Positions 19,820-28,261 of a DNA stretch of 64,000 bases are shown here, piece after piece. Below the pieces are notes generated by a model. The model searched no databases and was not told the origin of the DNA. It was given only the letters and a program-made list of their open reading frames with translations. Position numbers and translations under genes: made by a program. Positions within the stretch are counted from its first letter, which is position 1. Each line of letters starts with the position of its first letter. Source of the stretch: Bacteroidota bacterium (GTDB lineage Bacteria > Bacteroidota > Bacteroidia > Bacteroidales > UBA4417); the NCBI GenBank assembly GCA_022711175.1, contig JAKLFM010000007.1, positions 21,035-85,034 on the forward strand, in the 5' to 3' direction.

Positions 19820-21181
19820 GGTAGTATCCCAAAAAGTGTGTAATATGTTTTTCTTCTAAATTCAAAAGTAGTCATTTTCTGGTTGTTTCAAAAAGGAATG
19901 AATGGCAGCGGAACGAAGGCGTAGCCGAAGTGGAGCTGCCATTCATTCTTCCCATCTAAACTTTTCTTTTTCATAATCTATCTTTGGGATTTTGCGTTGA
20001 TAAGCTGATCGGGTCATTGCAACATACCCAAGCAGCAATATAGTAGCATCAGGGCTTGGTAATGCACCTCGCATCCTTGTAGTTCTCTTGTAATCGCGAT
20101 TTAATCGCTCGATCCAGTTGGTTGAGTATAGCATACTGTGAGTCCGGTAATCATAACTCAGATAGGTGAAGTTGAGTTTGTACCGGTCATTTTCACTCAT
20201 TCGTTTGATCGATGGATAGTATTTGCCCCATTTTGCACAAAACGTCAACCAGCGATTCCAGCCGTTCTCAGGACTGTCATTACGGTCCCCCGTTCGAAGT
20301 ACATCTTTTAAATCATCTGCCACTACCGCTTTGTCTTTGGGCTTAATGTGCTTCATTACGTTGCGCTGCAAATGGATGGCACATAATTGAATCTCTGCTT
20401 CAGGAAACTGACGCCAAATAGCATCCTCAATGGCGGAAAGACTATCGCAGACAATCAATCCAATTTCATTTATCCCGCGTTCCTTTAAGCTTTTCAACAC
20501 AACTTCCCAGGCAATTGCACTTTCTGTTGGAAAATTGACTACTGATAATACTTCCCTGGTCCGATCCGGCCTCACCCCAAGGATGGTATAGTATCCTTCC
20601 TTGCTCACATGATCTATACGCCGGGTATAAATGAAACTGGCATCTATCATCACTATTGGATAATATGGCTCCAGGGGGCGCTGTAGCCAAGCCTGAACAT
20701 CATTACGGGCATAGTCGAACATACGGCTGATCTGGCTCGTGCTATACTCCTTGCCATAGATATCGCCAAATATTTTCCCTACCTGATCTGTTGTTAATCC
20801 TGCCCCATATAGATTAAATGCCAATTTTCGGCACTCTTCCTCCTGGTCGCGAAGCAAACTCAATAGAACTGGGTAAAACTGCCCGCTTCGGCTTCGAGGA
20901 ACCCTCAGTTCCAATATTTTTCCTTGCCCAAAAGTGCGCCTTGGCCGATATCCATTGCTCATGTCTCCCTCTGTTCGGTTGTGCTCTTCCCTTTCTGCAC
21001 GCATCATTGCCTCAAGACTTATCCTCTGTAATTCTTGAATGCCGTTTTCCTTGGTAGCAATCTCTTCTAAAATGTTCGTAACTTGCTCTTGTGTAAAGTG
21101 TAGGTTTTTCATCTTCTAAATTTTTAAGTCGCAACTTAAATTTAGAAAAATCTCACTTTACACACTTTTTGGGACAGTATC
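19820..21181 (-). mobile_element. IS256-family insertion sequence (1362 bp)
   Basis: The ends are imperfect inverted repeats: the left end reads GGTAGTATCCCAAAAAGTGT... and the inverted right end GATACTGTCCCAAAAAGTGT.... They share 16 consecutive bases (CCCAAAAAGTGTGTAA) and 5 of the 8 outer bases. The element is flanked by GTAAAATT (19812-19819) and GTAAAAATT (21182-21190), a target-site duplication of the 8-9 bp size made by this family. The copies differ by one A in the A run. The element carries one transposase gene opposite to the host gene. Confidence 0.9.
19943..21112 (-). CDS. IS256-family transposase
   Basis: A 389-residue mutator-type (MULE-like) DDE transposase. The first Asp is in 'MIDASFIYTRR' (about residue 152) and the second in 'LIVCDSLSAIEDAI' (about 220). 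The catalytic Glu is in 'NWIERLNRDYKRTTRMRGA' (about 340), with the family C/H region 'QLCAIHLQRNVMKHI' between. No frameshift or stop is present, so it should be active in cut- or copy-paste transposition of its own element. It is encoded on the strand opposite to the disrupted arabinofuranosidase gene. Confidence 0.95.
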   Translation of the reverse strand: MKNLHFTQEQVTNILEEIATKENGIQELQRISLEAMMRAEREEHNRTEGDMSNGYRPRRTFGQGKILELRVPRSRSGQFYPVLLSLLRDQEEECRKLAFNLYGAGLTTDQVGKIFGDIYGKEYSTSQISRMFDYARNDVQAWLQRPLEPYYPIVMIDASFIYTRRIDHVSKEGYYTILGVRPDRTREVLSVVNFPTESAIAWEVVLKSLKERGINEIGLIVCDSLSAIEDAIWRQFPEAEIQLCAIHLQRNVMKHIKPKDKAVVADDLKDVLRTGDRNDSPENGWNRWLTFCAKWGKYYPSIKRMSENDRYKLNFTYLSYDYRTHSMLYSTNWIERLNRDYKRTTRMRGALPSPDATILLLGYVAMTRSAYQRKIPKIDYEKEKFRWEE

Positions 21182-22357
21182 GTAAAAATTCAGGCTGTAC
21201 CTCAGGAATCCTGCCTGGGTGGCCAGCGGAGTGAAAGTCAGGATCAACGGGGAAATAGCAGAACCATTGAAAAACGAAGAGGATTTCCTTATCATTGACC
21301 GGAAGTGGAAGAACGGAGATTGGATTGAAATAGAAATGCCCATGGAGCTTTATTCCGAGTGCATGCCCGATAATCCCGACCGTATCGCCATTCTCTATGG
21401 CCCTTTGGTGCTGGCTGCCCAACTGGGCTTGACGGCTCCCGATCCCGTTACCGGAGTTCCTGTGCTACTGACCAACAACAAACATATTGCTGACTGGATA
21501 AAAGCTGATCTTCTTCCTCTTCAATTCAGGATAAACGGGGTTGGAAAGCCTTTTGATCCTGTGTTGAAACCTTTTTTCAATACTTACAACGAATATTACA
21601 GCGTTTATTTCGACTATTTCACCCCTGAAAGCTGGGCAGCGCGGCAGAAAGAATATGAAGCAGGGAAAAGACGGCAGGAGGAAATTGAAAAATCGACCAT
21701 TGACAATTTTCGCATTGGCGAAATGCAACCCGAACGGGACCATAACCTGGTGGCCAGCGAGCGATCATACGTTGATGAAGCCCTTGGCCGGACAGGAAGG
21801 GAGGCACGGGCCGGTAACTATTTTGCTTTTACGATGAAAGTGCAGCCTGGCGTGCCAAACACTTTGCTGATGACGTATATCGGCGATGATAAAAACCGGA
21901 AGTTCGATATCCTGGCCGACGGTATTTTACTGGCTACCGTGGATTGGAAAGGCGGAGAGTCCAACAAATTCTACGATCTTGAATACCCGTTGCCCGATTT
22001 GCTGATCTCTGGTAAATCATTCATTACCATTCGTATAGAAGCCAATCACGGCACGACTGCCGGCAGGATTTTCGGGTGCCGCACGATAAGAAAGTAGAGG
22101 ACCCGGATGTTTTTTTTAACCCTGTCAGGTTTGATTTTCTGAAAAATTACTTCTTACACTCATTTTTAGAAAACATAATCCCAAATGGGTTCATAGCGAG
22201 GGACAGCACTATATTTTACTTGTAATCCGGATATCACATAATATTAAATTCTTCAAATTGCTATATTCGTCACTCATTTCAAGCCTTCTCTGCGGAATAA
22301 TGTTTATCCTTTAAGAATTCGATTCCTAATCAGATATTTTACCAAATACCGAACTGC

Positions 22358-24172
22358 ATGAAACGACATCTGCTGACAATCCTGTTTCTCCTTACAATTA
22401 CCATTGTTTTCGCACAGTCCTGGGCGCCTGCCGGTGATAAAATAAAAACTCCATGGGCCGAAAAAGTCGACCCCGCAAACCCGTTACCTGAATACCCGCG
22501 CCCTATGCTTGAAAGGCCGCAATGGATGAACCTGAACGGACTATGGGAGTATGCCATCCTGCCAAAAGGGAGCGCCATTCCCGGCACCTTCGATGGTAAA
22601 ATACTCGTCCCGTTTGCCATTGAGTCAAGCCTCTCGGGAGTGCAAAAACCCGTGGGAGAAGATAATGAACTATGGTACAGCAGGTCATTTACTGTTCCGC
22701 CTGCCTGGAAAGGCAGCCACATTATGCTAAATTTCGGCGCTGTGGACTGGAAAGCCGACATCTGGATCAACGGCATCCAAATCGGAAGCCACCAGGGAGG
22801 ATATACTCCGTTCAGTTTTGATATAACCCGCTGGCTGGTCACCGGAAAACCCCAGGAACTGCTAGTTCGGGTGTGGGACCCCACAGATCGCAGTTTCCAG
22901 CCCCGCGGCAAGCAGGTTTCAAGGCCTGGTGGAATATGGTACACGGCAGTAACAGGCATCTGGCAGACTGTGTGGATTGAACCCGTGAGCGAGAACCATA
23001 TTGTTTCAGTAAAAACCGTCACAAATATTGACAGGAATACCGTTGCTGTCACGCCTGTAACCTCTTTTGCTGATGGCACCGGACTGATTGAAGTCTCCAT
23101 TTTCGAAAACGGAAAAGTGATTGCTGCTGGCAAGGGAATCTCAGGGCAACAGGTTCTCCTTCCTATTCCTTATGCAAAATTGTGGAGCCCCGAAACGCCC
23201 TTCCTTTATGATGTGGAAGTTTCACTCAACGTGAATGGGAAAATTGCCGACAAGGTGAAGAGCTACTTTGGGATGCGCAAAATTTCCGTTAAACGGGATG
23301 ATGCAGGCATCGTAAGGATGCAACTCAACAATAAGGACTATTTCCAGTTTGGCCCGCTCGACCAGGGCTGGTGGCCCGACGGGCTCTATACGGCTCCAAC
23401 CGATGAGGCACTGAAGTCTGATATCGTAAAAACCAAAGAGTTGGGATTCAACCTTATACGCAAGCATGTGAAAGTGGAGCCGGCACGCTGGTACTACCAT
23501 TGTGACCACGAAGGCATCCTTGTGTGGCAGGATATGCCCAGCGGCGATGAGGGGCCTGAATGGCAGACTGAACAGTATTTTAACGGATCGGAAGTTGAAC
23601 GGACTGCCGAATCGGAGGAAAACTACCGCAGCGAATGGAAAGCCATCATCGACCTGTTAATTTCAAACCCCTGCGTGGTAAGCTGGGTACCTTTCAATGA
23701 ATCATGGGGACAGTTTAAAACGGTGGATATCGTTCAATGGACAAAAAGATATGACCCGTCACGGTTGGTAAACCCTGCCAGCGGAGGGAACTTCTACCCT
23801 GCCGGTGATATTCTGGATATCCACCACTATCCTGACCCGAAGATGACCCTCTACGATGGAAACAGGATATGTGTGTTGGGCGAATACGGCGGCATCGGGC
23901 TTGCCATCCCTGACCATTTATGGCTCAAAGACCGTAACTGGGGCTATGTGCAGTATAAAACTTCAAAAGAAGCCACGGATGCCTATATCGACCTGGCAGA
24001 AAAACTTAAAAAACTGATTGCCAGGGGATTTTCAGCGGCCATCTATACCCAGATCACCGATGTGGAGATTGAAGTTAACGGCCTGATGACCTACGACCGT
24101 AAAGTGGTAAAACTCGAAGCTGACAGAATAAGCAAAGTGAACCGGGAAGTGTGCGGGGCGTTGGGAGAATAG
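22358..24172 (+). CDS. Glycoside hydrolase family 2 enzyme, secreted
   Basis: A 604-residue protein with a signal peptide (1-19, 'TIVFAQ'), a sugar-binding jelly-roll domain (about 40-215, 'RPQWMNLNGLWEYA', 'FGAVDWKADIWINGIQIG'), an immunoglobulin-like domain, and a TIM barrel. The acid/base is E448 in 'PFNESWGQF' and the probable nucleophile E509 in 'LGEYGGIG'. GH2 covers beta-galactosidases, beta-glucuronidases, beta-mannosidases and alpha-L-arabinopyranosidases; the sequence alone does not decide. It lies behind the arabinofuranosidases and probably acts on the same glycans. A decayed duplicate of its last 93 bp lies at 25619-25711. The 260 bp upstream contain no gene. Confidence 0.88.
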   Translation: MKRHLLTILFLLTITIVFAQSWAPAGDKIKTPWAEKVDPANPLPEYPRPMLERPQWMNLNGLWEYAILPKGSAIPGTFDGKILVPFAIESSLSGVQKPVGEDNELWYSRSFTVPPAWKGSHIMLNFGAVDWKADIWINGIQIGSHQGGYTPFSFDITRWLVTGKPQELLVRVWDPTDRSFQPRGKQVSRPGGIWYTAVTGIWQTVWIEPVSENHIVSVKTVTNIDRNTVAVTPVTSFADGTGLIEVSIFENGKVIAAGKGISGQQVLLPIPYAKLWSPETPFLYDVEVSLNVNGKIADKVKSYFGMRKISVKRDDAGIVRMQLNNKDYFQFGPLDQGWWPDGLYTAPTDEALKSDIVKTKELGFNLIRKHVKVEPARWYYHCDHEGILVWQDMPSGDEGPEWQTEQYFNGSEVERTAESEENYRSEWKAIIDLLISNPCVVSWVPFNESWGQFKTVDIVQWTKRYDPSRLVNPASGGNFYPAGDILDIHHYPDPKMTLYDGNRICVLGEYGGIGLAIPDHLWLKDRNWGYVQYKTSKEATDAYIDLAEKLKKLIARGFSAAIYTQITDVEIEVNGLMTYDRKVVKLEADRISKVNREVCGALGE

Positions 24173-24236
24173 CTTTGACCTGTAAACATCAGTCTGTTCA
24201 TCCGTTACTATTACCCTATTTCGGATAGGGAATTGG

Positions 24237-24265
24237 AAAAATCCGGAATCTAATTCCGGATTTTT
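24237..24265 (+). terminator. Terminator after the GH2 gene
   Basis: A perfect 13-bp stem (24237-24249 with 24253-24265) around a 3-nt loop, with the A and T runs built into the stem ends. It lies just before the promoter of the next gene and isolates it from the sugar operon. Confidence 0.8.
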
Positions 24266-24268
24266 CCA

Positions 24269-24276
24269 TATATTTG
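24269..24276 (+). promoter_or_regulatory. -7 element abutting the AAA ATPase start (leaderless)
   Basis: TATATTTG with only 4 nt to the ATG at 24281. The spacer and -33 region lie inside the preceding terminator hairpin, and no TTG is seen at the expected place. Confidence 0.5.
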
Positions 24277-24280
24277 CAAT

Positions 24281-25453
24281 ATGATTACACGAATAGCATC
24301 TGAGAAGCTGGCTGAACTGGCCTCCATGTTCAAAGCCGTTGCTGTTATCGGCCCCCGTCAATCGGGTAAGACAACATTGGTGAAGAGCCTTTTCCCTTTA
24401 AAACAATATGTTAATTTTGAAAATCCTGATGTACGATTTCTGGCTAATGAGGATCCAAGGGGGTTCCTGGTGAAATACGCTGACGGGGCTATTTTCGACG
24501 AAGTACAGCGCGTGCCGCAAATCTTCTCTTATTTGCAGGAAATACTCGATAATTCGAAAGATCGGGGCAAATTCATTTTGACAGGATCCAACAACTTCCT
24601 GTTGCAGGAAAATATCTCTCAAAGTCTGGCGGGAAGGGTTGCATACCTGCAATTGCTGCCATTTAATCTTGAAGAATTAGCAGGTCAAAATAAATCACTT
24701 GACGAAAACGAAATCATATTTCGGGGGTTCTATCCAGCTCCTATCGACATGGAAATTCCCGTGATCGAATGGATGCCGAACTATATACGTACCTATATTG
24801 AAAGAGATGTTAGGCAGGTTAAAAATATTACCGACTTGCTGATCTTCGAAAGATTCATGAGACTCCTCGCATCCCGCACAGGACAGGAATTGAATTACAG
24901 TTCATTGTCCATTGAAGTGGGAGTTGACAGTAAAACCCTTCAATCCTGGATCGGAATACTTGAAAGTAGTTTTATTATCTATCTGTTAAGGCCACATTAC
25001 AAGAACTTCAACAAGACGGTGGTCAAGCGTCCGAAACTGTACTTCATCGACACTGGCTTGGCATGTTCATTATTAGGGATTTCTACCATTGACCACCTGC
25101 TGAATCATCCCTTAAGAGGCTCATTATTTGAATGTTTTATTGTTTCTGAACTTATCAAACAGCTCACCCACAGGGGCAAAGAAATAAATCTTTACTACTG
25201 GCGCGATAAAACCGGCCATGAAATTGACCTCATTATAGACCAGGTATTAACGCTTGTGCCTGTTGAGATAAAATCAGGCAAAACCGTCCATGCTGAATTC
25301 TTTAAGAATCTTCATTACTGGTCAAAGCTTACCGGTACAAAGAATGCAGCCTTAATCTATGCCGGTGAACAGGAAATAAACTATCAAAACGGGATTCAAT
25401 TATTGAGCTGGAAATCACTGTACAGACCTTTTGAAATTCCGATTATATCCTGA
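24281..25453 (+). CDS. AAA_14/DUF4143 ATP-binding protein
   Basis: A 390-residue predicted ATPase. The Walker A motif G24-P-R-Q-S-G-K-T31 is followed by Walker B ('GAIFDEVQRVP', about 68-76) and a sensor-1-like 'KFILTGSNNFLL'. The DUF4143 C-terminal domain follows ('YIRTYIERDVRQV', 'FIDTGLACSLLGI', 'GSLFECFIVSEL', 'YYWRDKTGHEIDLII'), with the last segment having a PD-(D/E)XK-like flavour. These ATPases are common, scattered by horizontal transfer and of unknown role. It stands between the GH2 gene and a degenerate copy of the GH2 3' end and has its own promoter and an isolating terminator, consistent with a mobile cassette. Confidence 0.88.
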   Translation: MITRIASEKLAELASMFKAVAVIGPRQSGKTTLVKSLFPLKQYVNFENPDVRFLANEDPRGFLVKYADGAIFDEVQRVPQIFSYLQEILDNSKDRGKFILTGSNNFLLQENISQSLAGRVAYLQLLPFNLEELAGQNKSLDENEIIFRGFYPAPIDMEIPVIEWMPNYIRTYIERDVRQVKNITDLLIFERFMRLLASRTGQELNYSSLSIEVGVDSKTLQSWIGILESSFIIYLLRPHYKNFNKTVVKRPKLYFIDTGLACSLLGISTIDHLLNHPLRGSLFECFIVSELIKQLTHRGKEINLYYWRDKTGHEIDLIIDQVLTLVPVEIKSGKTVHAEFFKNLHYWSKLTGTKNAALIYAGEQEINYQNGIQLLSWKSLYRPFEIPIIS

Positions 25454-25618
25454 ATCCAATTTTAGCCGGTTAAAAGATAAAACCAGGTCATATTGTGAGT
25501 ACCTGACGAATAAGTAACCACAAAGGAAAGTTTTATAGAGAGCAGGCTTTATGCTAACCTTCAGAAGATTTCTTGCGGTTCTTCATGTCCTGATTATCAA
25601 AGTTAAAACAGACTAAAA

Positions 25619-25711
25619 GGCCTGATGACCAGAGATCGTAAAGTGTTAAATATCAAAGCCTAACGGATCAGGAAGGTGAATAGGGAAGTGTGCGGGGCGT
25701 TGGGAAAATAG
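25619..25711 (+). pseudogene. Degenerate duplicate of the GH2 gene 3' end
   Basis: These 93 bp align without gaps to the last 93 bp of the GH2 gene (24080-24172). The outer parts are almost identical (ggcctgatgacc at the left, gggaagtgtgcggggcgttg at the right), but the frame has a premature stop after 'GLMTRDRKVLNIKA'. It is a remnant of a second GH2 copy or a footprint of a recombination event that placed the ATPase gene here. Confidence 0.85.
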
Positions 25712-25732
25712 TTCAAAAAATTTTTGGAGGCT

Positions 25733-26302
25733 TTATTTATTATTAAACTCCGACATCGTCCGGGCAGCACCTGCCAGCACAAAGCTCCTGACGATTTCAA
25801 CCGCGGCTTCAATGCGTGGAATAAGCACTTTCTCTTCAGCCGAAGACCAGCGCCCCAGCACATATTCCACCTGGAAGCCTTTGGCGTAGTCCTTGCCGAT
25901 GCCTACCCTGAGCCTGGCGAATTCAGTTGTGCCAAGCGTTTCAATGATGTGGTTCAGTCCGTTGTGACTGCCGCCGCTGCCTTTGGCCCGTAACCTCAGC
26001 GCTCCGAGGTCAAGATCCACATCGTCGGCAACAACCAAAATATTTTCGAGTGGAATTTCTTCCTTATCCATCCAGTATTTCACCGCCTTGCCGCTCAGGT
26101 TCATGTATGTAGTGGGCTTAATGATTATCAATTGCTTGTTTTTAAGCCGTGTTTCGAGTATCGATGCGTGCCGCCCGATTGTAAACTTTCCGCTGAGATC
26201 AGCAGCCAGGGCATCGGCGACAATAAAACCGATGTTGTGGCGCGTATTGGCGTATTCGTCGCCTATGTTGCCAAGTCCGGTAATGAGGTATTTTTCAGGC
26301 AT
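25733..26302 (-). CDS. pth: Peptidyl-tRNA hydrolase
   Basis: A 189-residue Pth family enzyme, which cleaves the ester bond of peptidyl-tRNA dropped by ribosomes. Conserved segments are 'LITGLGNIGDEYANTRHNIGF' (His of the N-terminal catalytic region at 'TRHN'), 'PTTYMNLSGKAV', 'DDVDLDLGALRLRAKGSGGSHNGL' region and 'RVGIGKD'. Length is normal. It is third in the prs-rplY-pth order typical of Bacteroidota, though a terminator lies between rplY and pth. Confidence 0.95.
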   Translation of the reverse strand: MPEKYLITGLGNIGDEYANTRHNIGFIVADALAADLSGKFTIGRHASILETRLKNKQLIIIKPTTYMNLSGKAVKYWMDKEEIPLENILVVADDVDLDLGALRLRAKGSGGSHNGLNHIIETLGTTEFARLRVGIGKDYAKGFQVEYVLGRWSSAEEKVLIPRIEAAVEIVRSFVLAGAARTMSEFNNK

Positions 26303-26397
26303 AGCGTTCAGTAACCTGGTTAATGATGCGAAGATACTTGATTATTGGGTTTTCAAGGTTGCTTGAATATCTGATTCGGCAGCCGGTTGACTGCAAT

Positions 26398-26429
26398 AAA
26401 AAAGGCGCATTGAAATGAATCCTGCGCCT
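26398..26429 (-). terminator. Terminator after rplY
   Basis: On the minus strand a 7-bp stem (26423-26429 with 26403-26409) is followed by a T run (complement of 26398-26403). It lies between rplY and pth. Confidence 0.7.
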
Positions 26430-26451
26430 GATTTACTGTAGTAAGGTGGAA

Positions 26452-27024
26452 TTATTTTTCCTGTCCCGGTGTGGCTTCAACCGCGCGGGTGGAGGCTACC
26501 GAAACAACCGTGCTGGTAGCTATATCAAGCATCTGAACATGATCAATTTTCACGTCACTCACTTTGATGGAGTCGTTGATATCGAGCTCGCTGATGTTGA
26601 TGGCGATTTCATCCGGCAAATGCTCGGGAAGCGCTTTCACTTTCAGCTTACGGAATTTCTTTACCATTTTGCCTCCGCGAAGAACTCCTTTCGAAGTGCC
26701 TTCGATGCGGATAGGCAGCGAAACGGTTACCGGTTTTCCGGGCATGAGTTCGAGAAAATCGGCATGCAGAATTTCATCGGTAACAGGATGATACTGAATG
26801 TCTTTCAGAATGGTTTTGTACTGTTTTTTGTCAACAGTGAGGTTGATGAGATGAATGTACGGTGTGAAGACCACGGGACCGAAGTCCTTTTCGTCGGCAA
26901 CGAAATGCACTTCTTCCTTGCCACCGTACAACACGCAGGGGATTTTGCCATCGGCCCTGTTTTTGCGTGCATCCTTTTTCCCTACGTTCTCGCGAAGAGA
27001 ACCGCTCATGGATACAGTTTTCAT
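26452..27024 (-). CDS. rplY: 50S ribosomal protein L25, long Ctc/TL5 form
   Basis: A 190-residue L25 with an N-terminal 5S rRNA-binding domain (about 1-90, 'RENVGKKDARKNRADGKIPCVLYGG') and a C-terminal TL5-type beta domain (about 95-185, 'LPEHLPDEIAINISELDINDSIKVSDV' region). This long form is called Ctc and binds 5S rRNA in the large subunit. A 24-bp gap separates it from prs, indicating co-transcription from the prs promoter. Confidence 0.95.
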   Translation of the reverse strand: MKTVSMSGSLRENVGKKDARKNRADGKIPCVLYGGKEEVHFVADEKDFGPVVFTPYIHLINLTVDKKQYKTILKDIQYHPVTDEILHADFLELMPGKPVTVSLPIRIEGTSKGVLRGGKMVKKFRKLKVKALPEHLPDEIAINISELDINDSIKVSDVKIDHVQMLDIATSTVVSVASTRAVEATPGQEK

Positions 27025-27048
27025 GTTGTGTAATTTGTTGGTTTGTAA

Positions 27049-27981
27049 TTATTTGAATTGAAACAATGAGGAGATGGATTCAAAGTTCTCCACCCTTTTT
27101 ATTACGTCGGCCAACAAGTCGGCCGTAGTAAGCACTTTAATTTTCTCACTTGCACGCTTCAGCGGAATGGTGTCGGTAACAACTATTTCGTCGAAAGCTG
27201 AATTTTCGAGACGGTCGTAAGCATTTCCCGATAAAATGGGATGCGTGCACATGCAGCGGACACTCGAAGCTCCATTGTCAACCATGATTTGGGCAGCTTT
27301 GGTAATTGTGCCTCCCGTATCAATGATATCGTCGAGCAAAATTACATCTTTTCCCTTTACATCGCCAATTAATTGCATGGTTTCTACAAGGTTAGCTTTA
27401 AGGCGTTGTTTGTAGCAGATCACAAAACCGGTATCCATGGCTTTGGCATAAGCGGCAGCCCTGCGGGTACCACCAGTATCGGGCGAGGCAAAAACGAGGT
27501 TTAGCAGGTTGAGGTTCTTGATGTAGGGCAGGAAAATGGAAGACGCATACAGGTGGTCAACCGGCAGGTCGAAAAAGCCCTGTATCTGATCGGCATGCAG
27601 GTCAATGGTAACAATACGGTTAACACCGGCTGCTGTGATAAGGTTGGCAATAAGCTTGGCTGTGATGGGTACGCGGGGTTTATCCTTGCGGTCCTGGCGG
27701 GCGAAACCGAAATAAGGGATCACCACGATAATGTGGCGGGCCGAGGCGCGCCTGGCAGCATCAACCAGCATGAGCAGTTCAAAGAGGTTTTCGGCAGGAG
27801 GGAAGGTTGACTGGACGATAAACACATCGTGGCCGCGAAGGTTTTCCTCGAAAGAGGTGTTGAATTCGCCATCGCTGAACACGGTAACCTGAACCTCACC
27901 CAATGGCTGACCGTAAGAGAACGCTATTTTCTCAGCCAGGTAACGCGTAGCCCTGCCTGAAAATATTTTAATCTTTGCCAT
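27049..27981 (-). CDS. prs: Ribose-phosphate pyrophosphokinase
   Basis: A 310-residue class I PRPP synthetase, making 5-phosphoribosyl 1-diphosphate from ribose 5-phosphate and ATP. Motifs: 'FSDGEFNTSFEENLRG' near the N-terminus, the flexible 'PYFGFARQDRKDKPRVPITAKL' loop, 'TIDLHADQIQGFFDLPVDHL', and the PRPP loop 'DVILLDDIIDTGGTITKA'. The start was placed at 27981 (M-A-K-I-K-I-F), not 28095: the longer form's 38 extra residues are untypical and the promoter lies between the two starts. Confidence 0.95.
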   Translation of the reverse strand: MAKIKIFSGRATRYLAEKIAFSYGQPLGEVQVTVFSDGEFNTSFEENLRGHDVFIVQSTFPPAENLFELLMLVDAARRASARHIIVVIPYFGFARQDRKDKPRVPITAKLIANLITAAGVNRIVTIDLHADQIQGFFDLPVDHLYASSIFLPYIKNLNLLNLVFASPDTGGTRRAAAYAKAMDTGFVICYKQRLKANLVETMQLIGDVKGKDVILLDDIIDTGGTITKAAQIMVDNGASSVRCMCTHPILSGNAYDRLENSAFDEIVVTDTIPLKRASEKIKVLTTADLLADVIKRVENFESISSLFQFK

Positions 27982-28007
27982 GATGGAAATATTTGCCGAA
28001 ACCGTGG

Positions 28008-28037
28008 CAAAGATAGAGAAATTTGTGTAACCGGCAA
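28008..28037 (-). promoter_or_regulatory. Promoter of prs-rplY
   Basis: On the minus strand TTG (complement of 28035-28037), a 19-nt spacer and TATCTTTG (complement of 28008-28015). The transcription start would be about 20 nt upstream of the prs ATG, which confirms the start at 27981. Confidence 0.65.
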
Positions 28038-28190
28038 TTTTTTCGGATTGGTGATTGGGCCGGTTTGGGGAGACCAGGCAGAGGGTGTTCAGCACATGGA
28101 ACCTGATATTTCTTCTCTGTTATTCAGAATCTTTATATCTTTTACAATTGCATATTATCTTTTTTAACAATTTTACCCGATTATCTGCCG

Positions 28191-28230
28191 ATGTTCCGAA
28201 AAATCAAAATATTCTGATTTTTTGGAACAT
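28191..28230. terminator. Long hairpin between the GT2 operon and prs
   Basis: A 16-bp stem (28191-28206 with 28215-28230), with one G-T pair and an 8-nt loop containing A/T runs. It lies just after the GT2 gene on its strand and is probably its terminator, although no T tract follows the stem. Confidence 0.5.
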
Positions 28231-28261
28231 TTTAATACCTAAGCCCTGTTTTACAATTTCA

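Larger units (their letters stand above)
18372..22097 (+). pseudogene. GH127/GH146-type arabinofuranosidase gene interrupted by an IS256 element
   Basis: The 5' part (18372-19819) encodes a signal peptide ('LLLVSLYVAGQ') and the catalytic barrel, including 'CETCNTYNMLK' and 'FTCCVGTGMENH', which supply the Glu/Cys and Cys-Cys catalytic set. The 3' part (21191-22097) encodes the rest of the barrel-associated beta-sandwich ('LYLRNPAWVASGVKVRING') and a C-terminal domain. Joining 19819 to 21191 gives one 785-codon frame with no other defect (V-K-F-R-L-Y across the joint), so the insertion is recent. As it stands, translation of the 5' part runs into the IS and stops at 19857-19859, giving a protein without its C-terminal third. 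An alternative start is ATG at 18354. 'CCxGTGMENH' recalls GH146 members such as those in the Bacteroides arabinan locus. Confidence 0.9.
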
